A program made the translations under genes and the position numbers. The notes below the pieces were generated by a model. It ran no database searches. It was not told the DNA's origin and saw only the letters and a program-made list of their open reading frames with translations. This document shows positions 38,330 through 47,520 of a DNA stretch of 64,000 bases, in pieces (the first letter of the stretch is position 1; every line of letters begins with the position of its first letter). The stretch is from CALESS01 sp041741455 (lineage in GTDB: Bacteria; Chloroflexota; Anaerolineae; Anaerolineales; Anaerolineaceae), in NCBI GenBank assembly GCA_041741455.1, contig JBGSJZ010000110.1:1-64000 (forward strand). The letters are read 5' to 3'.

Positions 38330-40543
38330 TTAGCGCCGGCGATCGCGATCGCCACCACCGCGGTTGTAACCACCACCGCCAGGGCGTCCACCACTGGGGC
38401 GGGCGCTGCTGGGGCGACCTTTGCGGTCTCGTTCCAGGGCTTCCTCGGCAGTCCAGCCTTCCAGTACGGCCTGTCGGGAGAGGCGGATCTTGCCGTTTTC
38501 ATCGATGGCGGTCACCATGACGCTGATTTCATCGCCCATCGAGACCACATCCTCCACCTTGTTGACCCGCTCGGAATCGAGCTGGGAGATGTGCACCATG
38601 CCGTCAATGTTGGGCAAGATCTGGACGAAGGCGCCGAAATCGGCGATTCGTACCACTTTGCCGGTATAGATGTGGCCGACCTGGGCAGATTCGGTCAAGG
38701 CTTCGATGCGCTCGCGGGCAGCCTGTTCAGCGATGCCGTCTGTGGCGGCGATGAAGACCCGGCCATCGTCTTCGATATCAATCTTGACACCGGTTTCTTC
38801 CTGCAGGGCACGGATAATTTTTCCACCTGGGCCAATCACAGCCCCAATTTTCTCGACCGGGATCTGGATGATGGTGATGCGTGGGGCATGCGGCTTGAGG
38901 CTGGGGTTTGGCGTGGGAATGACTGCCAACATTTTATCTAGGATCTCCAGCCGGCCAACCCGGGCTTGCTCCAGGGCTTCAGCCATGATCTGGCCGGTGA
39001 TACCCTTAATCTTGATGTCCATCTGCAGGGCAGTGATGCCCTTGGGGGTGCCAGCCACCTTGAAATCCATGTCGCCGTAATGATCTTCAGCGCCCTGGAT
39101 GTCGGTCAGGATGACGTAACGGTCTGCTCCTGCAATCAGACCCATAGCCACTCCAGCCACCGGGGCTTTGATCGGCACGCCGGTATCCATCAGGGCCAAA
39201 GTTGAGCCGCAGACAGAGCCCATCGAGGAGGAACCGTTTGAGGACAGTACCTCGGAAACTAAGCGCAGGGTGTAGGGAAAATCAGCCTCATCCGGGATGA
39301 CCGGGAAGAGGGCGCGTTCCGCCAGGGCGCCGTGGCCGATTTCGCGACGGGATTGGCCACGCAGCATCTTGACTTCACCAGTTGAATAGGGCGGGAAATT
39401 GTAGTGGTGCATGTAACGCTTGGAATCGTTGGGGGAGAGGTTATCCAGCTCCTGGGCTTCCTTGGGGGTGCCCAGGGTGGCCATGGTCAGCACCTGGGTT
39501 TCACCGCGAGTGAACAGACCAGAGCCATGGGCGCGCGGGCTGACACCGACTTCGCACCAGATCGGGCGAATTTCGGTCAGGTTACGGCCATCCGGGCGCA
39601 GGTGGCGCACCAGAATGCGTTCGCGAATGACCTTCATATAAACATCTTCGAAGGCACCCTTGACAGCTTCGGCCAGGGTCGGGTCTTCAGCGCTGAATTC
39701 AGCCACAGTGGCAGCAGCCAGTTCATCGATCTGGCCGTACATTTCAGCCTTGGTGTGCGGACGGTCCATGATGGCTTCAATCTCAGTCGCCTTGGCGGCA
39801 AAAACTTTTTCGACCAGGGCGCCATCCAGGGAAAAGATCGGGACAACCCGCTTGGCCTTGCCAACTTCGGTGGCCAGGCGTAGTTGGGCTTCCACCAGAA
39901 TTCCGATCTGCTCATGCCCAAAGAGCAGGGCGTTTACCATTACATCTTCGGGAATTTCATCAGCGCCACATTCAACCATCAGGATGGCGTCTTTGGTGCC
40001 AGCCATGCGCAAGTCCAGGTCGGAAGTTTCCATCTGGGCGTAGGTTGGGTTGACGATGAACTGACCGTCGCTGCGGCCAACGCGGACTGCACCGACCGGG
40101 CCATCCCAGGGGATATCGGAAATCATCACGGCTGCCGAGGCAGCGTTGATGGCCAGGATATCCAGCGGGTTTTCCAGGTCGGCGGACAGCGAGAACATAA
40201 TAACTTGCACTTCGTTGCGGATGTCCTGGTTGAACAGGGGGCGCAATGGGCGGTCTGTCAGGCGGGCGACGAGAATGGAAGATTCGGAGGGGCGGCCCTC
40301 CCGGCGGAAGAACGAACCGGGGATTCGTCCACCGGCATACATGCGTTCTTCGTATTCAACGGTCAGGGGGAAGAAATCCTGGCCTTCACGGGGTTTGTTG
40401 CCCATGGTGGCTGCAGCGAAAACGATTGAGTCGCCAAGGCGAACGGTTACGGCACCGCCTGCCTGTCCAGCGAGCTTGCCAGTCTCAAAAATGACTGAAC
40501 GCCCGCCAACAGTAGCGGTAAATTGCTTGGTTTGAGGAACCAT
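38330..40543 (-). CDS. pnp: Polyribonucleotide nucleotidyltransferase
   Basis: The product is 737 residues. It contains two RNase PH-type domains (residues about 10-230 and 315-545, with FFPLTVEYEERMYAGGRIPGSFFRREGRPSE in the first and GSSSMGSVCGSTLALMDTGVP in the second), a KH domain with GAVIGPGGKIIRALQEETG, an S1 domain (GHIYTGKVVRIADFGAFVQI) and a glycine/arginine-rich tail (GGRPGGGGYNRGGGDRDRRR). It degrades RNA 3' to 5' using phosphate. The RG-rich tail is longer than in E. coli. rpsO lies just upstream, as in many bacteria. Confidence 0.97.
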   Translation of the reverse strand: MVPQTKQFTATVGGRSVIFETGKLAGQAGGAVTVRLGDSIVFAAATMGNKPREGQDFFPLTVEYEERMYAGGRIPGSFFRREGRPSESSILVARLTDRPLRPLFNQDIRNEVQVIMFSLSADLENPLDILAINAASAAVMISDIPWDGPVGAVRVGRSDGQFIVNPTYAQMETSDLDLRMAGTKDAILMVECGADEIPEDVMVNALLFGHEQIGILVEAQLRLATEVGKAKRVVPIFSLDGALVEKVFAAKATEIEAIMDRPHTKAEMYGQIDELAAATVAEFSAEDPTLAEAVKGAFEDVYMKVIRERILVRHLRPDGRNLTEIRPIWCEVGVSPRAHGSGLFTRGETQVLTMATLGTPKEAQELDNLSPNDSKRYMHHYNFPPYSTGEVKMLRGQSRREIGHGALAERALFPVIPDEADFPYTLRLVSEVLSSNGSSSMGSVCGSTLALMDTGVPIKAPVAGVAMGLIAGADRYVILTDIQGAEDHYGDMDFKVAGTPKGITALQMDIKIKGITGQIMAEALEQARVGRLEILDKMLAVIPTPNPSLKPHAPRITIIQIPVEKIGAVIGPGGKIIRALQEETGVKIDIEDDGRVFIAATDGIAEQAARERIEALTESAQVGHIYTGKVVRIADFGAFVQILPNIDGMVHISQLDSERVNKVEDVVSMGDEISVMVTAIDENGKIRLSRQAVLEGWTAEEALERDRKGRPSSARPSGGRPGGGGYNRGGGDRDRRR

Positions 40544-40585
40544 TTGTTTAAATCCTATTCTTTTTTTGTGTTACCCACCTGGTTA

Positions 40586-40634
40586 GGGACTGAAAGCCGT
40601 GGAGGACCATCGTCCTCATCATCTTTCAATTCCC
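40586..40634 (-). promoter_or_regulatory. Long leader stem-loop of pnp
   Basis: In the rpsO-pnp gap, 40586-40596 (GGGACTGAAAG) pairs with 40623-40634 (CTTTCAATTCCC), and an inner stem GAGGAC (40602-40607) pairs with GTCCTC (40612-40617). In E. coli a similar stem upstream of pnp is cut by RNase III and lets PNPase repress its own synthesis. The position and shape agree with that mechanism; the processing itself is inferred. Confidence 0.5.
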
Positions 40635-40654
40635 AACCGGCGGGTGAATGGCCA

Positions 40655-40695
40655 TAAAATTCGAGTAGATGGGAAGCGCTTACCCCATCTACTCG
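40655..40695 (-). terminator. Terminator of rpsO
   Basis: CGAGTAGATGGG (40662-40673) and CCCATCTACTCG (40684-40695) form a 12-bp stem, followed on the minus strand by AATTTTATGG. It is 18 bases after rpsO. Read-through would produce the rpsO-pnp message. Confidence 0.75.
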
Positions 40696-40712
40696 TTATA
40701 GGCCTCCGCGAA

Positions 40713-40985
40713 TTACTTCTGGCGCAGGTTCAGCCGCTCGTTGATTGCAACATAGCGGGCGTGATCCTTACGGCGCAGATAAGCCAGCAGCCGGCGGCGG
40801 TGACCAACCAGCTTGAGCAAACCGCGCCGGGAGCTATCATCGTGCTTGTTGGCGCGCAGGTGCTCGGTGAGTTGATTGATGCGCTTGGTCATCAGTGCAA
40901 TTTGCACTTCCGGCGAGCCGGTGTCGACATCATGAGTGCGGAAATCCGCAATCACCTGGGACTTGACTTCTTTATTGAGTGGCAT
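40713..40985 (-). CDS. rpsO: 30S ribosomal protein S15
   Basis: From ATG 40985 the product is 90 residues, the usual S15 (uS15) size, with DTGSPEVQIALMTKRINQLTEHL and KHDDSSRRGLLKLVGHRRRLLAYL motifs that bind 16S helices 20-22. Longer in-frame starts add residues unlike any S15. Its message has a leader of about 80 bases that may fold, as S15 leaders in other bacteria do for autoregulation. Confidence 0.96.
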   Translation of the reverse strand: MPLNKEVKSQVIADFRTHDVDTGSPEVQIALMTKRINQLTEHLRANKHDDSSRRGLLKLVGHRRRLLAYLRRKDHARYVAINERLNLRQK

Positions 40986-41071
40986 GACTTCTGCTTTCTC
41001 CGTACGAGTAGATTTGGATGCAGGTCTCCATATCTGCAGCGTCAACCGCAGGTAGGACCAGTCGTTTAAAG

Positions 41072-41077
41072 ATTATA
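41072..41077 (-). promoter_or_regulatory. -10 box of rpsO
   Basis: On the minus strand TATAAT occupies 41077-41072, 86 bases before the rpsO start. The -35 region is poor. The leader contains ATCTACTCG (complement of 41005-41013), which is also the distal arm of the rpsO terminator. Confidence 0.55.
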
Positions 41078-41103
41078 CCAGATGTCCGGGGGGGATGGAA
41101 GGC

Positions 41104-43896
41104 TTATGGCTTTGATTCGGTGGAATTTTCAGCATATGTCGCCGGTCGACTGGGTAGGTTAGCCAGGGCCACCTGGTCACGCGTCTTTTTTGCCTCTCCC
41201 AGCGCCAGGGTGACGGCCCGAATCAGCATGGTCGGGTTTTCCCCGTGGGTCGGCCAGCAGGCGACCCCAGCCGAGATGGTGACCGGTCTAGGCGAGGACG
41301 GCCCATTTGTCTTAAAGGTGTTATGCACCCGCACCCGTAGTTTTTCCGCCCGCTGGTAAGCTGCCTCCAACTGGGTGTTAGGCAGCAGAATGATAAATTC
41401 ATCCCCCCCAAAGCGGCCGAGAATGTCCTCTTTCTCCAGCATGGACTGGATCAGATCGGCCAGGCTGATCAGCATTTGATCGGCCTGGTAATGCCCGATG
41501 ATGGCATTCACATCGCGGAAGCGATCAACGTCGATCAGGATCAGGCTCAGGGGATGAATCAACGTACAGGCTCGGGCAAACTCGATTTCCAGCGTTTCTT
41601 CAAGGATGGTACGGCTGAGAGTCCCGGTAAGTAAATCGCGGCGGGTGCGGTCCATCAAAGATTGGCGCAATTCAAGGTTAGTCAGACCGAGGCCGATTTG
41701 CTCAGCAGTTGTGGCAGCCAGTTGCAACTGGCTTTCGCTAAGGACGCCTGTTTGCTCGGCCTGGATGTGCAGCAGAGCCACCGTCCGGCTGTGGCTGGTG
41801 ATGGGAATGCACAGGTAACTGGCGGGCAGTGGCGTATCAAAATGATCGCAATTGGAACCGATGGCCGGATTTTCTTTAAGGTTTGGCCGGCCACGCCGGA
41901 TCCCCCAACATTCATTGGCGCGGAAACGCCGTGCAATCACGACGGGATGACCCCACTTCTGGCGCACTTCCAGGTCGCTGGTTTTTCCCACCAGCGTGGC
42001 AATATAGCCGGAAGTGCCGGGGAAGAGACTGGCAGAAAACTGGGTTATTACGTTGCAGGCTTCATCGAGTTGAGAACAGACTTGCAACATGTTGCCCATC
42101 TCTGAGAGGGTGGCCAGCTCGTTTGCCCGGCGAGCCAATTCCGAGACCTGCAGGGTCAATTGACTTTGTGCCTGTAACAGGGCGGTTTCATCGTTCTTTC
42201 TCCGGGTGATATCCCGCGTCACTGAGACGTAATGGTTATATTCGCCGGAGGGAGTACGGATGATCTGGATCGTCGATTCGACCCAGATTGGGTCCTGGTT
42301 CTTACGTTTAAAGTGATACTCCATGACCGCAGAATCCAGGTTCATTTTTTCCATATGGGCAAAGATCGTTTTGACCTCAGCCCATTCATCAGCCGGAACA
42401 AATTCCTTGGGTTGATGGCCAATTAACTCCTCCTGCTGGTAACCCGTCAGCCGGGTGCAGGATGGGCTGATGTACAGGATGCGGTTGGTATACACCTCAT
42501 GCATGGCAATCACATCCTTAGAATTTTCCGCTAACAGGCGGAAGCGTTCTTCACTCTCGCGCAACTGATCCTCAGTTTGCAAGCGAGCCCAGACACTGGC
42601 GAAGGCATCCCGCACCAGGTTAAAGGGGGTTAAATCCAAATTTTGCCAGGTATATTTCGGACTATGGTTACTGGCGCCAAAGAACCCGATGAACTGGTTA
42701 TGGGCATGGATGGGAATGGACAGGATGGTCTGCAACCCCTGGCTCAACCAGCGTTCTCGCTCTGGTTTGGCGCTTTCCGGCATTTCGGAAATCCGATCGA
42801 TTAAAAAATACTGACCAGATTTGAGTTGATCCATCGACCAGGAGAATGAATGAAGGGGCAGGCCTTTATAGACATGCCGATTCTGATCCGGTTCATTGGA
42901 ATACCAATTATAGGTATCTGTTAGCTCAGAAGCATTTTCATTGACCAGGAAGAAATAAGTGCGATCCGAACCAACATACTCCCCAAGAGCTGAGAGAATG
43001 TGAAAAATGGCTTCTTCTATTTGCTCCTTGGGAGCATTGATGAAACGGGTGATCAGGCTGATGATTAGCTCTTCGAACTTGAGACGTTCCTGTAGTTCTT
43101 GCTTGGCTTTTTTCAAACTGGTGATATCAAGGGTGGAACCGATAATTTCGGTGATCTGGCCGTTATCGGAGACCACCGCCCGCCATTCATCGTGCAACCA
43201 GATGTAAAGTCCATTTTGATGTAAAAACCGATAATCAAAGCCAATCATCGGCTGGTCGAATATTTTGGCAGCTTCCTCCTCCACACCAGGCAGGTCATCC
43301 GGGTGAATATGCTCATACCAAAAGTCAGGGTTGGATAGGAAGGTTGGCACAGAATAACCGGTCAGGGTTTCAAGATTATTTGAAACACTGCGGTAAGGGA
43401 ACTTGGGAGTGGGGGAGCAGGAAAAAATGACCGAGGGGCTGAGAGAAACCAGGTGGTTGAATAGCTTGTGGGCTAGTTGCACCGGTTGGGTGATGGAATC
43501 TGTAGAGGGTGGTTGTTGGCCATAAGTGGGAACTCTCCGGGCAACATCTGGAGGTATTTCTGTACCCTCAGGTTGTTCTGATAGAACAATAAAATCAGCA
43601 GCTCCGATCACCTGGGCATCCTCAGCCAGATGGGCGTTCACTTGAGAAGCAATAATAATGATCGGGATGTCTGGCCGTCGGGAATGTAGCCAGGGGATGA
43701 TTTCCAGTGGCGGTAGACCAAGGGCTGTTACCGGTGCCAATACAGCATCAATGAGGGATTCGGCCAGGATTTTTTCCACATCAGCGATTGTATAAGCATT
43801 TAACCATTGGTTGCTGGCAGCTTGAAATGCGGCGCGAACCGGTTTGTGCCAGTCGGTCGGAAGGTCAATGCTTAACAGCGTAAAACACGCGTTCAT
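41104..43896 (-). CDS. Multi-sensor diguanylate cyclase
   Basis: The product is 930 residues from ATG 43896, with no membrane helix. Order: a degenerate receiver-like N-terminal domain (residues 1 to about 130), a PAS domain (SPSVIFSCSPTPKFPYRSVSNN... DITSLKKAKQEL), a GAF-like domain, a second PAS domain (LLAENSKDVIAMHEV... DITRRKNDE), a second GAF domain and a C-terminal GGDEF domain. The active-site motif RFGGDEF is intact near residue 830, so it should make cyclic di-GMP. The inhibitory RxxD site five residues before it is replaced by EKED, so product inhibition through that site is not expected. The signals sensed are unknown. An upstream in-frame start would add 19 residues. Confidence 0.88.
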   Translation of the reverse strand: MNACFTLLSIDLPTDWHKPVRAAFQAASNQWLNAYTIADVEKILAESLIDAVLAPVTALGLPPLEIIPWLHSRRPDIPIIIIASQVNAHLAEDAQVIGAADFIVLSEQPEGTEIPPDVARRVPTYGQQPPSTDSITQPVQLAHKLFNHLVSLSPSVIFSCSPTPKFPYRSVSNNLETLTGYSVPTFLSNPDFWYEHIHPDDLPGVEEEAAKIFDQPMIGFDYRFLHQNGLYIWLHDEWRAVVSDNGQITEIIGSTLDITSLKKAKQELQERLKFEELIISLITRFINAPKEQIEEAIFHILSALGEYVGSDRTYFFLVNENASELTDTYNWYSNEPDQNRHVYKGLPLHSFSWSMDQLKSGQYFLIDRISEMPESAKPERERWLSQGLQTILSIPIHAHNQFIGFFGASNHSPKYTWQNLDLTPFNLVRDAFASVWARLQTEDQLRESEERFRLLAENSKDVIAMHEVYTNRILYISPSCTRLTGYQQEELIGHQPKEFVPADEWAEVKTIFAHMEKMNLDSAVMEYHFKRKNQDPIWVESTIQIIRTPSGEYNHYVSVTRDITRRKNDETALLQAQSQLTLQVSELARRANELATLSEMGNMLQVCSQLDEACNVITQFSASLFPGTSGYIATLVGKTSDLEVRQKWGHPVVIARRFRANECWGIRRGRPNLKENPAIGSNCDHFDTPLPASYLCIPITSHSRTVALLHIQAEQTGVLSESQLQLAATTAEQIGLGLTNLELRQSLMDRTRRDLLTGTLSRTILEETLEIEFARACTLIHPLSLILIDVDRFRDVNAIIGHYQADQMLISLADLIQSMLEKEDILGRFGGDEFIILLPNTQLEAAYQRAEKLRVRVHNTFKTNGPSSPRPVTISAGVACWPTHGENPTMLIRAVTLALGEAKKTRDQVALANLPSRPATYAENSTESKP

Positions 43897-44150
43897 CTGC
43901 CCGCCTGCTATATGTATTATCAATATGCTAATAAAATCGCTCCGTCTTGTCAACCGACGGTTTGGTAATGTCAGGATTTCATAATCCGCTTGGAAACGGT
44001 ATAAATTGGAATTACATGAAGAAAAGCGCTAACCTGAGTCCCAGCCAAAGTTCTTCCTCGCTCTTGTCGTTATTATTTGAACCTAAAACACCTCCGTCTT
44101 GGTGGATCACATTTTCGGTTTGAGTGGACCGATCTAAAAAATGTCACATC

Positions 44151-44966
44151 TTAAAGCGAATTCCCATCCGGCTCGCGTAGCAATGGGCTTAGCGAGATCC
44201 GAGCTTTTTCAGGCAGGCCTGGAAGTGCCCGGCGCAGCAGCCGTAATGTCTCTGGGCTGGTGGAGGGTGTAACTAGCTGGCGGATGAAGTAAGTAGTTTC
44301 TGCTGGTGAGCGTTGTGCCAGGCTGGCAATCAAATCAACCAATTCCGGCACAAAACCTGCGGGTGGGTTTTGGATGAAGGGGGGCATGACCCGGTAGATG
44401 AACGGAAGATTCTCGAATTTTGGGTCCTGGATCAGCGGCTGCAGGGCAAGCAAGGCGAATTGCTGCGTTGCCGGTTGCTCGGCTTGCAGCCACTCATTCA
44501 GGTTGGCCAGCCAGTCTGCCAGGGAATGCAAGCGCACTTGCCGGGTGGCCAACTCAATCAAGTCCGTCAGCAGGCCGGCTGGTAAATCCAATTTAACCCA
44601 GGTGGACAGCCGCTGAATGACTTGCGGGTGATAGGGCATTGGTAACCCACCGAGGATGGCAGCGGCAAGGTCCAGGGTTTCGGCATAGCCATGCTGCCAC
44701 AGAATATCTGAGATTGCCAGGGCGGTTTGAGGTTGGTCGGTGGCGGCGTGGCTGAAGGCTCGCTCCATGTGACGCAGGACGATCGGCGGGATCCGGTAGA
44801 CCGGTAGGGTGGGGGTGGTGCGGGTTTGTTCAGCAGACTGGTACAAATGGTCGGCGTAGTATTCCAGCATGTCGACCAGGTGTGCTAACAAAAGATCAGG
44901 TTGCTCCCACAAATGCAGGAGCACCTCGATCTGGTTGGTTAGTTGACTCAATTGAATGGCTGGCAT
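44151..44966 (-). CDS. Helical-repeat protein of unknown function
   Basis: The product is 271 residues, almost entirely alpha-helical and rich in leucine, alanine, proline and glutamine. Repeated amphipathic helix pairs (for example LLTDLIELATRQVRLHSLADWL and QFALLALQPLIQDPKF) suggest an ARM/HEAT-like solenoid, as used for protein binding. There is no signal peptide, membrane helix or catalytic motif. It stands between proS and the diguanylate cyclase with its own 254-base spacer downstream. Function cannot be assigned. Confidence 0.6.
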   Translation of the reverse strand: MPAIQLSQLTNQIEVLLHLWEQPDLLLAHLVDMLEYYADHLYQSAEQTRTTPTLPVYRIPPIVLRHMERAFSHAATDQPQTALAISDILWQHGYAETLDLAAAILGGLPMPYHPQVIQRLSTWVKLDLPAGLLTDLIELATRQVRLHSLADWLANLNEWLQAEQPATQQFALLALQPLIQDPKFENLPFIYRVMPPFIQNPPAGFVPELVDLIASLAQRSPAETTYFIRQLVTPSTSPETLRLLRRALPGLPEKARISLSPLLREPDGNSL

Positions 44967-44996
44967 AGTGTGGGGGAGGGGTCAGGTATATCCCTA

Positions 44997-45019
44997 GGGG
45001 TGGGTTCTGAACCCACCCC
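44997..45019 (-). terminator. Hairpin after proS
   Basis: GGGGTGGGTTC (44997-45007) and GAACCCACCCC (45009-45019) are perfect inverted repeats, about 70 bases after the proS stop codon. No T-run follows on the minus strand, so the termination role is tentative. Confidence 0.5.
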
Positions 45020-45087
45020 CTTCGGCTCTGATTAGAAATCAAATGACTGCTAGATATTTTCGAGGGGACAACCTCTTGTAAGAACGA

Positions 45088-46521
45088 TTAATATGCCTTG
45101 GCGAAATATGCCCGTTTTGTGGCCGGCTGGCCGCAGTAGATGCAGCGGCCCAGGCTTTCGGGCTGATCCAGCGGGATGTTACGGGCGGTGGCCTTGGTGT
45201 CTTCTTTGATGTGAACCTCGCAATCCGATGAACCGCAGTACCAGGAGAAAGCCCAGCCAGACTCGACCACCTCGCGGAAGGCGGCGTAATCCTTCGGATC
45301 GTGGATGTTGGCATCCCTGAAGGCAGTGGCGCGCGCCAGCATGGCTTTCTGCACCTCTTCCAGTTGTAGCTTGAGGGTTTGTTCCAGGCCGTCCATGGCC
45401 AGGGTGATCTTGCCAGCCTTACCAGGAATATCCCGGCGGGCTACGGTCACCACGCCCTGGTCCACATCGCGTGGGCCAATTTCAATGCGGAGGGGAACAC
45501 CGCGCAATTCCCAATCGTGGTATTTGAAGCCGGGGGTCAGTTCGGTGCGGTCATCCACCTTGATGCGGAAGTCCACCAGGCGTTTCTTCAGTTGATCCAC
45601 CACGGCCATTACCTTGGAGCGTTCCTCATCATTGCGGGCGATCGGCACAATCACGATCTGGATGGGCGCCAGGCGGGGAGGGAGTATCAGGCCGTTGTCG
45701 TCGCCATGCGTCATAATGATGGCGCCAATGAAGCGGGTGGATAGGCCCCAGGAGGTGGTCCAGCAGTATTGCAGACTGTTGTTGACGTCCAGGTACTGGA
45801 TCTCGAAGGCCTTGGCAATGTTCTGACCCAGGTTGTGGGAGGTGCCAGCTTGCAGGGCCTTGGTATCACCCATCATGGCTTCGATGGAGTAGGTGTGATC
45901 TGCACCGGCGAAGGTTTCGGCTGGGGTCTTCAAACCGGGGATGACCGGCACGGCCGCTTCGTCGTGGGCGAAGCGGGTGTAAACCTCCAGCATCTGGCGG
46001 GTTTCAGCTTCAGCCTCCCCGGCGGTGGCGTGGGCGGTGTGACCTTCCTGCCAGTAGAACTCCAGTGTGCGCAGGAAAAGGCGGGTGCGCATCTCCCAAC
46101 GCACCACATTGGCCCACTGGTTGATCAATAGCGGCAGATCCCGGTAGGACTTAATCCATTTGGCAAACGAATAACCAATGATGGTCTCCGAGGTTGGGCG
46201 TACAGCCAGCGGTTCTTCCAGCTTTTCACCGCCGCCATGGGTCACCACCGCCAACTCGGGGGAGAAGCCAGCCACGTGGTGGGCTTCTCGCTCCATGAAG
46301 GACATCGGGATGAACAGCGGGAAGGCGGCATTGACATGCCCGGTGGCTTTGAAGCGCTTATCCAGGGCTTGCTGGATGTTTTCCCACAAGGCCCAGCCAT
46401 AGGGGCGGATGATCATGCAGCCGCGCACAGGGGCATAATCCGCCATTTCGGCGCGCAGCACAACCTGGTTGTACCATTCGGAGTAATTTTCGGCACGGGT
46501 GGTAAGTTTTTCGTCTGACAT
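45088..46521 (-). CDS. proS: Prolyl-tRNA synthetase, archaeal/eukaryotic type
   Basis: The product is 477 residues of the short class II form (type 3), which lacks the editing insertion of standard bacterial ProRS. It has the GCMIIRPYGWALWENIQ motif 1 region, HTAHATAGEAEAE, the class II motif 2 strand RWEMRTRLFLRTLEFYWQEGHT, the motif 3 region, the anticodon-binding domain, and a C-terminal zinc-like domain with CGSSDCEVHI and CIYCGQ ending in YFAKAY. Such enzymes occur in archaea, eukaryotes and some bacteria. No bacterial-type proS is present in the window. No T-box was found upstream. Confidence 0.94.
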   Translation of the reverse strand: MSDEKLTTRAENYSEWYNQVVLRAEMADYAPVRGCMIIRPYGWALWENIQQALDKRFKATGHVNAAFPLFIPMSFMEREAHHVAGFSPELAVVTHGGGEKLEEPLAVRPTSETIIGYSFAKWIKSYRDLPLLINQWANVVRWEMRTRLFLRTLEFYWQEGHTAHATAGEAEAETRQMLEVYTRFAHDEAAVPVIPGLKTPAETFAGADHTYSIEAMMGDTKALQAGTSHNLGQNIAKAFEIQYLDVNNSLQYCWTTSWGLSTRFIGAIIMTHGDDNGLILPPRLAPIQIVIVPIARNDEERSKVMAVVDQLKKRLVDFRIKVDDRTELTPGFKYHDWELRGVPLRIEIGPRDVDQGVVTVARRDIPGKAGKITLAMDGLEQTLKLQLEEVQKAMLARATAFRDANIHDPKDYAAFREVVESGWAFSWYCGSSDCEVHIKEDTKATARNIPLDQPESLGRCIYCGQPATKRAYFAKAY

Positions 46522-46545
46522 CGTCTCTTCTCTCTCTTTTTTTCA

Positions 46546-46583
46546 TTGCAAGTAATCTCCAACTTGGGGGAGTTTGCTTGCAA
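46546..46583 (-). promoter_or_regulatory. Leader hairpin of proS
   Basis: TTGCAAG (46546-46552) pairs with CTTGCAA (46577-46583) with an inner CTCC/GGAG pair (46557-46560/46569-46572). On the minus strand it lies about 25 bases before ATG 46521 and is followed by an A/G-rich stretch with the GAGAGAAGAGA ribosome binding region. The T-box core is absent; function unknown. Confidence 0.35.
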
Positions 46584-46638
46584 GGCCAGATTTCGTTTTG
46601 AATGATCGGTTAAGCCAGAGTAGCTTCAAGGATGAATT

Positions 46639-47172
46639 TTATGGTTCTGGGAGCATGCGCACGGCACTCTCAACATCCGGAGCGAAAGACAGAAATTTGC
46701 GGTCGTGGATGGCGACGAACGAATCCAGGCTGCTGAACATGGTCTCAAAAGTTTGCTGCCAGGCCGGTCCGATGAGGATTAGCGGGCGCAGGCGGGTGGC
46801 CTGGATTGTCATCCGGTTCCACATCAGCGAGATCTCGGTCAGGGTGCCTGGACCGCCATTCAAGGCCAGGGCGGCGTCGCAGCCTTCGATGATCCGGTCG
46901 ATTCGTTCGAAGAGAGTCTGGGTGTGCCATTCCTCGCTCACCCAGGGATTGGCTCCCGTTTTACGCCAGGTTTCAATCTCCTGGCAGGTGACTCCAATGG
47001 CGTGTCCACCAGCTTCCACTGCACCCCGTGAGACTGCTTCCATAGTTCCCATGTAGCCGCCGGTCAGGACACTGTGCCCCTCCAATGCTAACAGGCGACC
47101 CAGGCAAAGGGCTTCTTCATAAGCCGGGTCGCCCGGCTGAGGTTGGGCACTGCCAAAAACTGTAACTTTCAT
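46639..47172 (-). CDS. LOG-family Rossmann nucleotide-binding protein
   Basis: The product is 177 residues from ATG 47172, with the start VTVFGSAQPQPGDPAYEEA typical of the family. The LOG signature GGPGTLTEI (pattern GGxGTxxE) and the upstream VLTGGYMGTMEAVSRGA are present. LOG proteins hydrolyse nucleoside 5'-monophosphates, releasing a base (cytokinin-activating enzymes in plants); bacterial members often act as nucleotide phosphoribohydrolases. It lies 19 bases after a nucleotide pyrophosphohydrolase gene, so both may act on nucleotides. The longer in-frame start would overlap that gene. Confidence 0.82.
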   Translation of the reverse strand: MKVTVFGSAQPQPGDPAYEEALCLGRLLALEGHSVLTGGYMGTMEAVSRGAVEAGGHAIGVTCQEIETWRKTGANPWVSEEWHTQTLFERIDRIIEGCDAALALNGGPGTLTEISLMWNRMTIQATRLRPLILIGPAWQQTFETMFSSLDSFVAIHDRKFLSFAPDVESAVRMLPEP

Positions 47173-47191
47173 GCAAGGCTTTCCTGTCCGC

Positions 47192-47512
47192 TTATGATTT
47201 CGGATCTTCTGGGGCATCCCAAGTGCGTCGATAGTTAACAGCCAGCTTGGCAAGGATGGCTTCTTCCAGATTTACCCCGCTGACCCTGGCCAGTTGCAGC
47301 AGGTAGAGTGCCACATCTGCCAGTTCGCCGGCCAGCGCTGGCGAGTCCTTGCTATCCTCATCCCACTGGAAGTGCTCGAGGATTTCAGCGGCTTCCAGCG
47401 AGAGCGAGATGGCCAGATTGCGCGGTGTCTGTGGGCGCGGGCTGTCGGGTTGATACCAGCCCTTTGCTGCCACAAATTCATCCATTGCCTGGGTCAGTTC
47501 TCGGAGATCCAT
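47192..47512 (-). CDS. Small MazG-like NTP pyrophosphohydrolase
   Basis: The product is 106 residues, a single all-alpha MazG/dCTPase-like domain. The metal-binding glutamates lie in SLEAAEILEHFQW, and ELADVALYLLQLA holds the second ligand set. Such proteins hydrolyse dNTPs or modified nucleotides such as dCTP analogues. ATG 47512 is eight bases after a TATAAT box (47521-47526) and has no ribosome binding site, so the transcript may be leaderless. It probably forms a pair with the LOG-family gene downstream. Confidence 0.85.
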   Translation of the reverse strand: MDLRELTQAMDEFVAAKGWYQPDSPRPQTPRNLAISLSLEAAEILEHFQWDEDSKDSPALAGELADVALYLLQLARVSGVNLEEAILAKLAVNYRRTWDAPEDPKS

Positions 47513-47520
47513 AAATGATG

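Noticed and set aside
37903..38520. Tandem similar peptides (DIYKYFSKI... and DIFEKFSKI...) read from the repeated units
   Set aside because: The two frames align without gaps, but differences fall mainly in codon positions 1 and 2, no ribosome binding site is present, and promoter boxes and T-runs explain the conserved parts better.
46522..46638. T-box riboswitch before proS
   Set aside because: The hairpin present lacks the T-box sequence and the antiterminator bulge; only a simple stem is visible.
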